This document shows, piece after piece, positions 8,089 through 15,339 of a stretch of 64,000 bases of DNA. Both the position numbers and the translations under genes were made by a program. The stretch's first letter is position 1. Every line of letters starts with the position of its first letter. The notes beneath the pieces were generated by a model, which saw nothing but the letters and a program-made list of their open reading frames with translations, did no database searches and was not told the DNA's origin. Location of the stretch: contig CAMYKP010000006.1 in assembly GCA_947259005.1 (NCBI GenBank), forward strand, positions 682,001 through 746,000, in the 5' to 3' direction. This DNA comes from an uncultured Parasphingopyxis sp. (GTDB lineage: Bacteria; Pseudomonadota; Alphaproteobacteria; Sphingomonadales; Sphingomonadaceae).

Positions 8089-8889
8089 ATGCAACGCGAA
8101 ACCCATCTCGACCTTATGATCAACCTTGCGCTGGAAGCAGGCGCAGCGATCGATGCGATTTACCAGACCGATTTCGATGCGGATGCGAAGGGCGACGGCT
8201 CGCCGGTCACGGCTGCCGACAAGGACGCCGAAGCAATTATCGAAGCCGGGCTCAAGGCTGCCCAGCCCGATATCCCCATTCTCGCCGAGGAAGCAGCGTC
8301 CGAAGGCCGGATTCCCGAGCTTGGCGATCGCTTCTTTCTCGTCGATCCGCTCGACGGAACCCGCGAATTCGTCTCGCGCAATGGGGAGTTCACGGTCAAT
8401 ATCGCGCTGATCGACCATGGCCGCCCGATTGCGGGCGTGGTCTATGCTCCGGCGATCAAGAAACTCTATTATGGTGCGATAGGCGAAGGCGCCTTCTTTC
8501 AGGAAATTGCCCCGGGCCAGGATCGCAAGGATGCCGAACATCCCCATGAGATCGAAGCGCGTTCAGGCGTCCATAAAAACCTGATCGCCGTCGCCAGCCG
8601 CAGTCACCGGTCTCCGGAAACGGACGCCCTGATGAAAAAGATCGGCGTCACGGATTTCACCCCTGCCGGATCAAGCCTCAAGCTTTGCCTGCTGGCCCAG
8701 GGTTCCGCCGATGTTTATCCGCGCCTGGGCCGTACGATGGAATGGGATATCGGCGCAGGCCAGGCCGTTCTGGAAGCCGCTGGCGGCCGCGTAATGGCGC
8801 TGGACGGAGAAAGCGAAGTCGGGCCGCTCATGTACAACAAGAAAGAACGCGGCTTCGATAATCCGCACTTCATAGCCTGGGGCCGGTAG
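8089..8889 (+). CDS. cysQ: 3'(2'),5'-bisphosphate nucleotidase
   Basis: Removes the 3'-phosphate from PAP (and PAPS), recycling the by-product of sulfotransferases and PAPS reductase; Mg2+-dependent, Li+-sensitive family. The 266-residue protein shows the inositol-monophosphatase-superfamily motifs: SPVTAADKDAEAIIE near residue 38, EEAASEG near 65, the metal site DPLDGTREF near 86, and the C-terminal WDIGAGQAVLEAAGG near 222. The gene lies 34 bases before a sulfotransferase-like gene on the same strand, a pairing that makes biochemical sense because sulfotransferases generate PAP. The sulfate-activating genes cysDN are at 52576-55436 in this window. Confidence 0.93.
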   Translation: MQRETHLDLMINLALEAGAAIDAIYQTDFDADAKGDGSPVTAADKDAEAIIEAGLKAAQPDIPILAEEAASEGRIPELGDRFFLVDPLDGTREFVSRNGEFTVNIALIDHGRPIAGVVYAPAIKKLYYGAIGEGAFFQEIAPGQDRKDAEHPHEIEARSGVHKNLIAVASRSHRSPETDALMKKIGVTDFTPAGSSLKLCLLAQGSADVYPRLGRTMEWDIGAGQAVLEAAGGRVMALDGESEVGPLMYNKKERGFDNPHFIAWGR

Positions 8890-8923
8890 TGGCAGCTATT
8901 CCGATTTTCAGGCGAGACCCGGC

Positions 8924-9640
8924 ATGACCTTGAAAGTCATCGGCGCGGGCTTTGGCCGAACCGGCACCATGTCGATGAAATTCGCACTGGAGCAGCTGGG
9001 TTATAACCAGACCCATCATATGATCTCCGTGATGCACGACGAGCAGCAGCGGCAATATTGGCATGATATTGCAATGGGCAAGCAGCCCGATTGGGACGCG
9101 GTTTTTGACGGCTTTGAAGCCAGTGTCGATTTCCCGTCCTGCTCCTATTATCAGGATCTTCTGGCGCACTATCCCGATGCAAGGGTCGTCCTTACGGTCC
9201 GCGACCCGGATCGCTGGTACCGCAGCGCCAGCGATACGATCTACGCAATCGGCAAAGCCACACCGAGATGGGCCAGAAAATTCATCCCGTCGATTCGCCA
9301 GAATGCGCAAATGGTGAACGGGACCGTGTGGAACAGGGTTTTCCAGGACCGTTTCGAGGATGAAGCCTACGCCAAACAGGTTTTTCGGGACTATATCGAA
9401 CAGGTAAAAAGCCATGTGCCCGCAGACAGGCTTCTCGTTTTTGAAGTAAGCCAAGGTTGGGGGCCCTTATGCGCTTTTCTCGGCAAAGAGATTCCCGACA
9501 CACCGTTTCCCAACGTCAACGATTCCGAGCAGTTCCAGCAGTTGATTCGCAAAATACGGCGGACATTTTTTATGGTACATGCAGCCGGCGTGGCTGGCGC
9601 GGTTGCACTGACAGGACTGGCCTGGTGGGCCTTTTTCTGA
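8924..9640 (+). CDS. sulfotransferase-family protein with C-terminal membrane anchor
   Basis: A 238-residue P-loop protein of the Sulfotransfer_4-like group. The PAPS-binding 5'-phosphosulfate loop is visible as GAGFGRTGTMSMKFALEQLG at residues 7-26. The second signature, ARVVLTVRDPDRWYRSASDTIY, is near residue 86 and resembles the 3'-phosphate-binding segment of sulfotransferases. The last 22 residues (AAGVAGAVALTGLAWWAFF) form a membrane helix, so the enzyme is probably tail-anchored with its catalytic domain in the cytosol. It follows cysQ by 34 bases, consistent with shared expression and PAP clearance. The acceptor is unknown. Some relatives are annotated only as hypothetical NTPases, so actual sulfotransfer is inferred. 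Confidence 0.78.
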   Translation: MTLKVIGAGFGRTGTMSMKFALEQLGYNQTHHMISVMHDEQQRQYWHDIAMGKQPDWDAVFDGFEASVDFPSCSYYQDLLAHYPDARVVLTVRDPDRWYRSASDTIYAIGKATPRWARKFIPSIRQNAQMVNGTVWNRVFQDRFEDEAYAKQVFRDYIEQVKSHVPADRLLVFEVSQGWGPLCAFLGKEIPDTPFPNVNDSEQFQQLIRKIRRTFFMVHAAGVAGAVALTGLAWWAFF

Positions 9641-9676
9641 GCCTTTCGGATATTCGATCGCTACCCGGACAAGGCC

Positions 9677-10657
9677 CTAGGGGATCAGGATAGACGCCCC
9701 GATGGTCTTGCGGTCCTCAAGATCGCGGTGTGCCCTGACGGCATCCTCCAACGGATATCGCTGGCCGATTTCAACCGTAACGGCGCCCGAACCCAGCATC
9801 TCGAACAGCCGGGAAAGCCCCGCCTCAGCCTCGACGGGATCTGCATAATAATCGAACATCGTTGGCCGGGTGACGAACAGCGAACCATGTTGTGCAAGAC
9901 TTCCAAGCGCGACGCCGGTTACGGGTCCTCCGGCATTACCGAAACTGATGACGAGTCCGCGCTTTGCGGTGCTTTTCAATGACGCTTCCCAAGTCGCCAT
10001 GCCGACCCCGTCGAACACGACCCTCACCCCTTCACCATTGGTAAAGGCGCGGACTTTTTCAGCGACATCCTCATGGTCGTAGCGAATGATCAGATCGGCA
10101 CCCGCGCGTTCGGCGATCGCCGCTTTTTCCGCGCTGCTCACCGTTCCGATCACGGTCGCGCCGATATGTTTGAGCCACTGGACCAGCATCTGGCCGGTTG
10201 CGCCGGCAGCCGCATGGACAAGCACCGTCCAGCCCGGCTGGACACAGCCGCAGCGTTCGACAAGAAATTCGGTCGTGCATCCCTTGAGCAGGCTGGCTGC
10301 TGCCATTTCGCATGACACATTGCCAGGCAAAGCCACCGCCGCGCTCGCGGGAATGATACGCGCATCGGCATAGGCGCCCAGACCTGCGCTCATCGTTGCC
10401 ACGCGCATGCCGGGCGCGAAATCGGAGACGCCTTCGCCAACGGCCTCTACGATGCCCGCTGCCTCCAGCCCGATGCCGGACGGCAGGGACACCGGATAGA
10501 TGCCGCCGCGATGATAGGTGTCGATGAAATTGACGCCGACCGCCTCATGCCGGACGAGTATTTCGCCCTCGCCCGGATCGCCCAGCTTTACATCGCGCCA
10601 CCGGATAACGTCCGGCCCGCCAATTTCTTCGAAATAGGCCTGCCGGGCCTGCATCAT
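9677..10657 (-). CDS. NADPH:quinone oxidoreductase (zeta-crystallin-type MDR)
   Basis: A 326-residue zinc-independent medium-chain reductase that passes electrons from NADPH to quinones or enones. The start at 10657 overlaps the upstream SDR stop as ATGA; the much longer frame to 10924 reads through the SDR in another phase and has no protein-like sequence. The N-terminal GroES-like half contains HEAVGVNFIDTYHRGGIYP, the quinone-reductase signature. The nucleotide-binding half carries VLVHAAAGATGQMLVQWLKHIGA near residue 145. No zinc-ligand cysteines are present. It is the last gene of the run ivd-mcc-crotonase-SDR. An enoyl-CoA or enone reductase role is possible, but the substrate is not determinable. 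Confidence 0.9.
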   Translation of the reverse strand: MMQARQAYFEEIGGPDVIRWRDVKLGDPGEGEILVRHEAVGVNFIDTYHRGGIYPVSLPSGIGLEAAGIVEAVGEGVSDFAPGMRVATMSAGLGAYADARIIPASAAVALPGNVSCEMAAASLLKGCTTEFLVERCGCVQPGWTVLVHAAAGATGQMLVQWLKHIGATVIGTVSSAEKAAIAERAGADLIIRYDHEDVAEKVRAFTNGEGVRVVFDGVGMATWEASLKSTAKRGLVISFGNAGGPVTGVALGSLAQHGSLFVTRPTMFDYYADPVEAEAGLSRLFEMLGSGAVTVEIGQRYPLEDAVRAHRDLEDRKTIGASILIP

Positions 10658-11448
10658 CCCTGACCCATATTCGTGCTCATCATGCCGCCGGCCGTCCATC
10701 CGCCATCCACCGGGAGTACCGTTCCCGACACATAGCGGGCGGCGTCGGAGGCGAGGAACATGCAGACATCGGCGATGTCGTCGACCGTGCCCATCCGGCC
10801 CAGCGGCACGGATTTGGCCGACCGTTCCTTGGCTTCGGGCGTCGGCGCGAGCCGCTCCATGCCTTCCGTCCCCTCGATCGGGCCGGGCGAAACCGAATTC
10901 ACGCGTACGCCTTCCCTGCCCCATTCCATCGCCAGCGTCCGGGTGACCTGATCGACGCCAGCCTTGGCCGCGCAGACATGCACCTGCATCGGCATGGCAA
11001 TCCAGGCTTGCGGAGCGGTGATGTTGATGATCGACGCGCCGGGCTTGGTCAGAGCGCCATGGGCGGCGCGCATGACATGAAATGTGCCCCGCAGATCGAT
11101 ATCGACGACCGACTTGAAGCCATTGGGGCTGAGCGCTGCTGCAGCTGCCGGGAAATTCCCTGCCGCGCCGGATACCAGTACGTCGATAGTCCCGCGCTCC
11201 GCCCTGAAGGCTTCGACTGCAGCCGCAACCGCTTCGAACTCGCGGACGTCGAGCGAAAAGCCGAGCGCAGACCCGGCATCGTTGCCGAGCTGGGCGACAG
11301 CTGCATCGACCTTGTCCTGCGACCGGCTGGCCACGCCCAGGCGAGCGCCGTGACGCGCAAAGGCATTGGCAATGCCCAGGTTAATCCCGCTGGTGCCGCC
11401 AAACACCATGACATTCTTGCCGGTGAAATCGAATTGGGGAGCTGTCAT
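10654..11448 (-). CDS. SDR of the peroxisomal-type 2,4-dienoyl-CoA reductase group
   Basis: A 264-residue short-chain dehydrogenase. The cofactor loop is GGTSGINLGIANAFARHGA near residue 17. The classical YxxxK motif is absent: the equivalent region reads QVHVCAAKAGVDQVTRTLAMEWG, with valine at the tyrosine place and the lysine kept. This is the pattern of 2,4-dienoyl-CoA reductases, whose mammalian peroxisomal form reads QVHAGSAKAAVDAMTR followed by a similar PGPISGTEG segment (here SPGPIEGTEG). So the missing tyrosine is a family trait, not decay. The enzyme likely reduces 2,4-dienoyl-CoA with NADPH during breakdown of unsaturated or branched acyl chains. It is coupled to the quinone oxidoreductase by ATGA and lies downstream of a crotonase. 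Confidence 0.88.
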   Translation of the reverse strand: MTAPQFDFTGKNVMVFGGTSGINLGIANAFARHGARLGVASRSQDKVDAAVAQLGNDAGSALGFSLDVREFEAVAAAVEAFRAERGTIDVLVSGAAGNFPAAAAALSPNGFKSVVDIDLRGTFHVMRAAHGALTKPGASIINITAPQAWIAMPMQVHVCAAKAGVDQVTRTLAMEWGREGVRVNSVSPGPIEGTEGMERLAPTPEAKERSAKSVPLGRMGTVDDIADVCMFLASDAARYVSGTVLPVDGGWTAGGMMSTNMGQG

Positions 11449-11489
11449 TCTGTTATCCTCTCGCTTCAGGCCTGTGCCAATTGTCTCGT

Positions 11490-12386
11490 CTAAAACTCCG
11501 GATCATCGAACCATTGATGAAGATCGGGCATGTCCGAACTCACCTTGTTCGCATAATCGGCCGGGCGCTTTTCCAGGAACGACACGATGCCTTCCTTGGC
11601 ATCCTCCTGCCGTCCCCGATACCAGATCGCGCGGCTGTCCATCCGGTGGGCTTCGATCGGATGGTTCGCGCCCATCATCCGCCACAGCATCTGGCGGGTC
11701 ATGGCGATGGAAACCGGTGCGCTGTCGGCGGTCAGTTCCTTTGCCAGCGCGCGGGCGGCCGGGATCAGCTCTTCGGGCTTGTGGATCGCCTGCACCAGAC
11801 CGCCGGCCATGGCTTCCTCCGCACCGAAAACATCGCCCTTGTAGCACCATTGCAGCGCCTGGCTGATGCCGACGAGCCGCGGCAGGAACCAGCTCGAGGC
11901 CGCTTCGGGCACGATCCCGCGCCGGGCAAAGACAAAGCCGAACCGCGCATGATCGGCGGCAAGCCGTACATCCATCGGCAGCGTCATCGTCGATCCCACA
12001 CCGACAGCCGCGCCATTGATCGCACCGATAACCGGCTTCTTGCAGTTGAAGATGCGCAAGGTGAGCTGCCCACCGCCATCGCGCGCGCCGCGATGGTTCC
12101 AGTCGACGCTGCCATCCTCCCGCTGCGGGGAATCGCGGTCGAGCCGCTTGTCATAGTCGAAAGTCTCGGCGCCGCTCGAAAGGTCGGCCCCGGCGCAAAA
12201 GGCCCGGTCGCCATGGCCCGTCACGATGACCGCGCGGACATCGTCATTCTCGTCCGCCTCGTCAAAGGCGGCAATCATCTCGTGCATCATCCGCTCGGTG
12301 AACGCGTTCATATTGTCCGGGCGGTGCATCGTGATCGTGAAAATACCGTCCGAAAGGTCGGTCGTGATATGCTGATAGTCGGCCAT
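11490..12386 (-). CDS. crotonase/enoyl-CoA hydratase family protein
   Basis: A 298-residue crotonase-fold protein, 30-40 residues longer than typical enoyl-CoA hydratase because of an insert after the oxyanion loop (AFCAGADLSSGAETF, then a charged stretch to about residue 105). The start at 12386 has AGGAGAG at ideal spacing; a longer TTG-initiated frame overlapping mccA is less likely. The hydratase glutamate position after GVGSTM is not clearly conserved, while GFVFARRGIVPEAASSWFLPRLVG carries a glutamate after P at the second site. This pattern is common in the enoyl-CoA hydratase/isomerase PaaG-like group. A methylglutaconyl-CoA hydratase role in leucine breakdown is suggested only by the adjacent mccA. 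Confidence 0.83.
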   Translation of the reverse strand: MADYQHITTDLSDGIFTITMHRPDNMNAFTERMMHEMIAAFDEADENDDVRAVIVTGHGDRAFCAGADLSSGAETFDYDKRLDRDSPQREDGSVDWNHRGARDGGGQLTLRIFNCKKPVIGAINGAAVGVGSTMTLPMDVRLAADHARFGFVFARRGIVPEAASSWFLPRLVGISQALQWCYKGDVFGAEEAMAGGLVQAIHKPEELIPAARALAKELTADSAPVSIAMTRQMLWRMMGANHPIEAHRMDSRAIWYRGRQEDAKEGIVSFLEKRPADYANKVSSDMPDLHQWFDDPEF

Positions 12387-12433
12387 GGTCTCTCCTTGTC
12401 GTCGCGCCAGCTTCCGCCAGCTTGACGTAAAGG

Positions 12434-14353
12434 TCAACCTTCAGCCGCCTCGATCTGCACAAGCACAGTCCCTTCGGACACCTGCCCGCCCTCTTCCGCG
12501 TTCAGCTCCGTTACCGTGCCGTCGAACGGCGCGACGAGGCTGTGCTCCATCTTCATGGCTTCCAGCGTGACGAGCTTGTCGCCCTTGGCGACGGTATCGC
12601 CCGCGGCAACGCTGACAGCGATGATCTTGCCCGGCATCGGCGAGAGGATTGCGCCGTCGGATGCGGCTCCGGCGGCGGCACCATCGAAGCGCTCGAGCAA
12701 AACCGTATAGGCTGCACCATCTTCAAAAGCTGACAGGGTTCCATCCCCCCAGCTATATTGGGGTGGTCGATCCCAGCTTTCGTCGAGAAGAGTATCGACA
12801 GGTTCTGTAACCGAGATCGTTTTCGGCTCTCCATCGACGAGCAGCCGGATATCGAATGCTTCCGGCCCATTTAGCCGAAAACCCCTCAGACCATTCGCAA
12901 GTTCGAAATCGCTATCTCCACGACTCCCGTGCACATTCGTCAACATGAAGTAGTCGGCAGCAAGCTGGAGCGAAATATCGCCAAGCTTCGGTGCGGCTGT
13001 CAGCTCATCCAGATGCTCACCGATAAAGCCCGTAGTGACATTGAATTCGACGAAAGACTCGTGCTCGCAAAGCCTGCGGAGAAACCATGCATTTGTTTTA
13101 ACCGGCCAGCACCTGACATCGCCGCAAGCCAGTGCGAGTTCGTGAACGGCGGTTGCCCGATTATCCGCGTGAACGACGATCTTCGCGATCATTGGGTCAT
13201 AGTGCGGTGATACTTCGTCACGCTGCTTGACGCCGGTCTCAATTCTAGCATCAATTGGCAAATCCAGCACTTTCAGTTCGCCCGTGCTCGGCAGGAAACC
13301 CGTGACCGGATCTTCGGCATAGAGCCGTGCTTCCATCGCCCAGCCATTGATGCTCAGCTCATCCTGCCGCTTCGGTAGCTCCTCCCCGCTCGCGACGCGC
13401 AGCTGCCACTCGACCAGATCCTGCCCGGTGATTTCCTCGGTCACGGGATGCTCCACCTGCAGCCGGGTGTTCATTTCCATGAACCAGATGCGGTCGGCGC
13501 GCAGGCCATCGGACCCATCCGCGATAAACTCGATCGTACCAGCGCCCTCATAGTCGACCGCCTTGGCCGCACGGACGGCGGCGGCGCAAACCGCCTCGCG
13601 GGTTGCTTCGTCCATGCCCGGTGCGGGGGCTTCCTCGATGACCTTCTGGTGCCGCCGCTGGAGCGAGCAATCGCGGTCGAACAGGTGGACGACATTGCCG
13701 TGGCTATCGCCGAATACCTGCACCTCGATATGGCGCGGATTGGTGATCCATTTTTCCAGGAGCACGATATCGTTGCCGAAACTCGCCGTCGCTTCCCGGC
13801 GGCAGGATGCGAGCGCATCGGCAAAGTCCGCAGCATCGTCGACCTTTCGCATTCCCTTGCCGCCGCCGCCCGCGACAGCCTTGATCAGCACCGGATAGCC
13901 AATCGCCTCGGCCTCTTTCGCCAGCCGCTCTTCGGACTGGTCGTCGCCCAGATAGCCGGGCGTGACGGGAACCCCCGCCTCTTCCATCAGCGTCTTGGCC
14001 GCATCCTTGAGGCCCATCGCGCGGATCGAATCCGGCTTCGGCCCGACCCAGATCAGGCCAGCGTCAATGACAGCCTGCGCGAAATCCGCATTCTCCGAGA
14101 GAAAGCCGTAACCGGGATGGATGGCCTCGGCGCCCGTCTCCTTGGCCGCCGCGATAATCTTCTCGCCGACCAGATAGGACTGGGCCGCTTCGGACGGCCC
14201 GATATGCACAGCCTCGTCCGCCTCGCGGACATGCAGCGCCCTGGCATCCGCATCCGAATAGACGGCGATGGTACGCACGCCCATCTTGCGGGCCGTGCGG
14301 ATGATCCGGCAGGCAATCTCGCCGCGATTGGCGATGAGGAGGCTGGTAATCAT
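12434..14353 (-). CDS. mccA: methylcrotonyl-CoA carboxylase, biotin-containing alpha subunit
   Basis: ATP-dependent carboxylation of biotin and transfer towards 3-methylcrotonyl-CoA, in leucine degradation. The 639-residue protein has the full layout. The biotin-carboxylase N-domain starts ITSLLIANRGEIACRIIRTA. The ATP-grasp region includes KAVAGGGGKGMRKV near residue 160 and EMNTRLQVEHPVTE near 290. An MCC-type linker follows. The C-terminal biotinyl domain has K601 in LEAMKMEHSLVAPFDG. Its partner mccB is at 15340-16941. Two hypothetical genes and a broken copy of its own first 50 bases separate the pair, an unusual arrangement. Propionyl-CoA or geranyl-CoA carboxylase are alternatives, but the adjacent ivd favours MCC. 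Confidence 0.93.
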   Translation of the reverse strand: MITSLLIANRGEIACRIIRTARKMGVRTIAVYSDADARALHVREADEAVHIGPSEAAQSYLVGEKIIAAAKETGAEAIHPGYGFLSENADFAQAVIDAGLIWVGPKPDSIRAMGLKDAAKTLMEEAGVPVTPGYLGDDQSEERLAKEAEAIGYPVLIKAVAGGGGKGMRKVDDAADFADALASCRREATASFGNDIVLLEKWITNPRHIEVQVFGDSHGNVVHLFDRDCSLQRRHQKVIEEAPAPGMDEATREAVCAAAVRAAKAVDYEGAGTIEFIADGSDGLRADRIWFMEMNTRLQVEHPVTEEITGQDLVEWQLRVASGEELPKRQDELSINGWAMEARLYAEDPVTGFLPSTGELKVLDLPIDARIETGVKQRDEVSPHYDPMIAKIVVHADNRATAVHELALACGDVRCWPVKTNAWFLRRLCEHESFVEFNVTTGFIGEHLDELTAAPKLGDISLQLAADYFMLTNVHGSRGDSDFELANGLRGFRLNGPEAFDIRLLVDGEPKTISVTEPVDTLLDESWDRPPQYSWGDGTLSAFEDGAAYTVLLERFDGAAAGAASDGAILSPMPGKIIAVSVAAGDTVAKGDKLVTLEAMKMEHSLVAPFDGTVTELNAEEGGQVSEGTVLVQIEAAEG

Positions 14354-14357
14354 CGGA

Positions 14358-14846
14358 TCAATCTCCGCAATCCGTTAGGCGGCGCGAAAAGGCGAGATTG
14401 GCGATCTTCCATGTGCCGCCCTCGCGCACCAGGCTGAAATGGTCCGCGCCGCAATGGCTGAACGCGCCGTCGCGATGGAAGGTGTAGAACCCCCAGACCA
14501 TCGCGATATTGCCATCCACATCCACGACCGGGTTCGGCATCCGCTCTTCCAGCTGCGCGGTTTCTGCGGCCAGTCCCGCGAGAAGGTCTGCAAATGCGAC
14601 AGTGCTTACGGTCGGGGGCCCGTCACCCGCTGAATCGGCGATGGTCACGGTTGCGCCATCAATGACATAGGGCGTGACCAGCCCGGCATCGCGCGCAGCA
14701 ATGCTCGCGAACAGCGCGCGGACCGGCACCAGCACAGCATCGACATTGGCATCCGGCGCCGGGAGGACCGCGGGCGGCAGGTCGGCCTCCTGCGCGATGG
14801 CCGGGGCGGCGAGCACCAATAACGGCAGGAAAATCAGGTTACGCAT
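14358..14846 (-). CDS. secreted NTF2-like (SnoaL/DUF4440-type) protein
   Basis: A 162-residue protein with a clear signal peptide (MRNLIFLPLLVLAAPAIAQ, cut after AIA-Q), so it is exported to the periplasm. The mature part has the feel of an NTF2-like cone domain: ALFASIAARDAGLVTPYVIDGATVTI near residue 46, then MPNPVVDVDGNIAMVWGFYTFHRDG and HCGADHFSLVREGGTWKIANLAFSRR. The latter is a typical C-terminal sheet of SnoaL/DUF4440 proteins. It has no obvious link with leucine breakdown, yet sits directly between mccB and mccA. It is preceded at once by a broken duplicate of the mccA start, so it was probably inserted or carried by a duplication. Function unknown. Confidence 0.78.
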   Translation of the reverse strand: MRNLIFLPLLVLAAPAIAQEADLPPAVLPAPDANVDAVLVPVRALFASIAARDAGLVTPYVIDGATVTIADSAGDGPPTVSTVAFADLLAGLAAETAQLEERMPNPVVDVDGNIAMVWGFYTFHRDGAFSHCGADHFSLVREGGTWKIANLAFSRRLTDCGD

Positions 14847-14858
14847 CGTGGAATATCC

Positions 14859-14930
14859 TTACTTCGTGATGCTGCCAATAATCCGGCAGGCAATTTCGCC
14901 GCGATTGGCGATGAAAAGTGAAGAGATCAT
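14859..14930 (-). pseudogene. remnant duplicate of the mccA 5' end (23-codon mini-ORF)
   Basis: The minus strand from the ATG at 14930 reads MISSLFIANRGEIACRII, then GSITK and a TAA stop. The real MccA begins MITSLLIANRGEIACRII. At the DNA level, bases 14881-14930 align without gaps to 14304-14353, with only one mismatch in the 34 bases furthest from the start codon. The remnant stops 12 bases before the start of the NTF2-like gene and begins one base after the stop of the upstream 130-residue ORF. It is therefore a leftover of a tandem duplication or insertion with a period of 577 bases. A functional leader peptide is possible but less likely. Confidence 0.85.
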
Positions 14931-14931
14931 A

Positions 14932-15324
14932 CTATCCGTTACACAATGAGATTATTCCAAGCACTAGTCCCGCTCCACCCAACCCAATCGAAATTGCACC
15001 GAGACGGGCCGCAATTCGAGGATAGGCATCTGTGGACTTCCACGCCCAAACAAGCTCACCCCAAAAACCGGCAGGTTCAATAGCGAAATCGTATGTGTCA
15101 TTTTTCTCAACCCCGAGCCTTTTTCTCAAAGCTGAATCCAAGGAAATTTCTTCTTTCGTCATTCCTTTTCGTAGGCCGCGCGCAACAGCATAGGCTTTTT
15201 TTCCGCCGGTGCTTAAGACAATTATTCTGCCAGCCTTGCTTGCATCGCGATGTTGAATATGAAGGCGCGCGATGTCACCGAACACGTCAGCCAAATCAGC
15301 ATCAATCACTTTTAAGTTAGTCAC
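14932..15324 (-). CDS. DPBB-like small domain with C-terminal membrane helix, unknown
   Basis: A 130-residue protein of unknown function. Residues 1-88 are soluble and contain RLHIQHRDASKAGRIIVLST, a spacer, then KKAYAVARG and ISLDSALRKRLGVEKNDTY. The last segment resembles the 'I-x-x-D-x-x-x-R-x-x-x-G-V-x-x-G-D' turn of double-psi beta-barrel domains such as the CDC48/VAT N-domain; this similarity is my reading and unproved. Residues 104-128 (AARLGAISIGLGGAGLVLGIISL) form one membrane helix. The gene starts 15 bases after mccB and ends one base before the mccA remnant. The DNA is more AT-rich than mccA and mccB, suggesting acquisition. It is probably cotranscribed with mcc. Confidence 0.6.
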   Translation of the reverse strand: MTNLKVIDADLADVFGDIARLHIQHRDASKAGRIIVLSTGGKKAYAVARGLRKGMTKEEISLDSALRKRLGVEKNDTYDFAIEPAGFWGELVWAWKSTDAYPRIAARLGAISIGLGGAGLVLGIISLCNG

Positions 15325-15339
15325 AATAGCTTTCCATCA

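Noticed and set aside
10658-10924. N-terminal extension of the quinone oxidoreductase
   Set aside because: The extension lies in another phase of the SDR gene, is not protein-like, and the ATGA junction at 10657 gives the family-standard start.
10654-11448. SDR as a catalytically dead enzyme because YxxxK is missing
   Set aside because: The same replacement is normal in peroxisomal-type 2,4-dienoyl-CoA reductases, whose surrounding residues match here.
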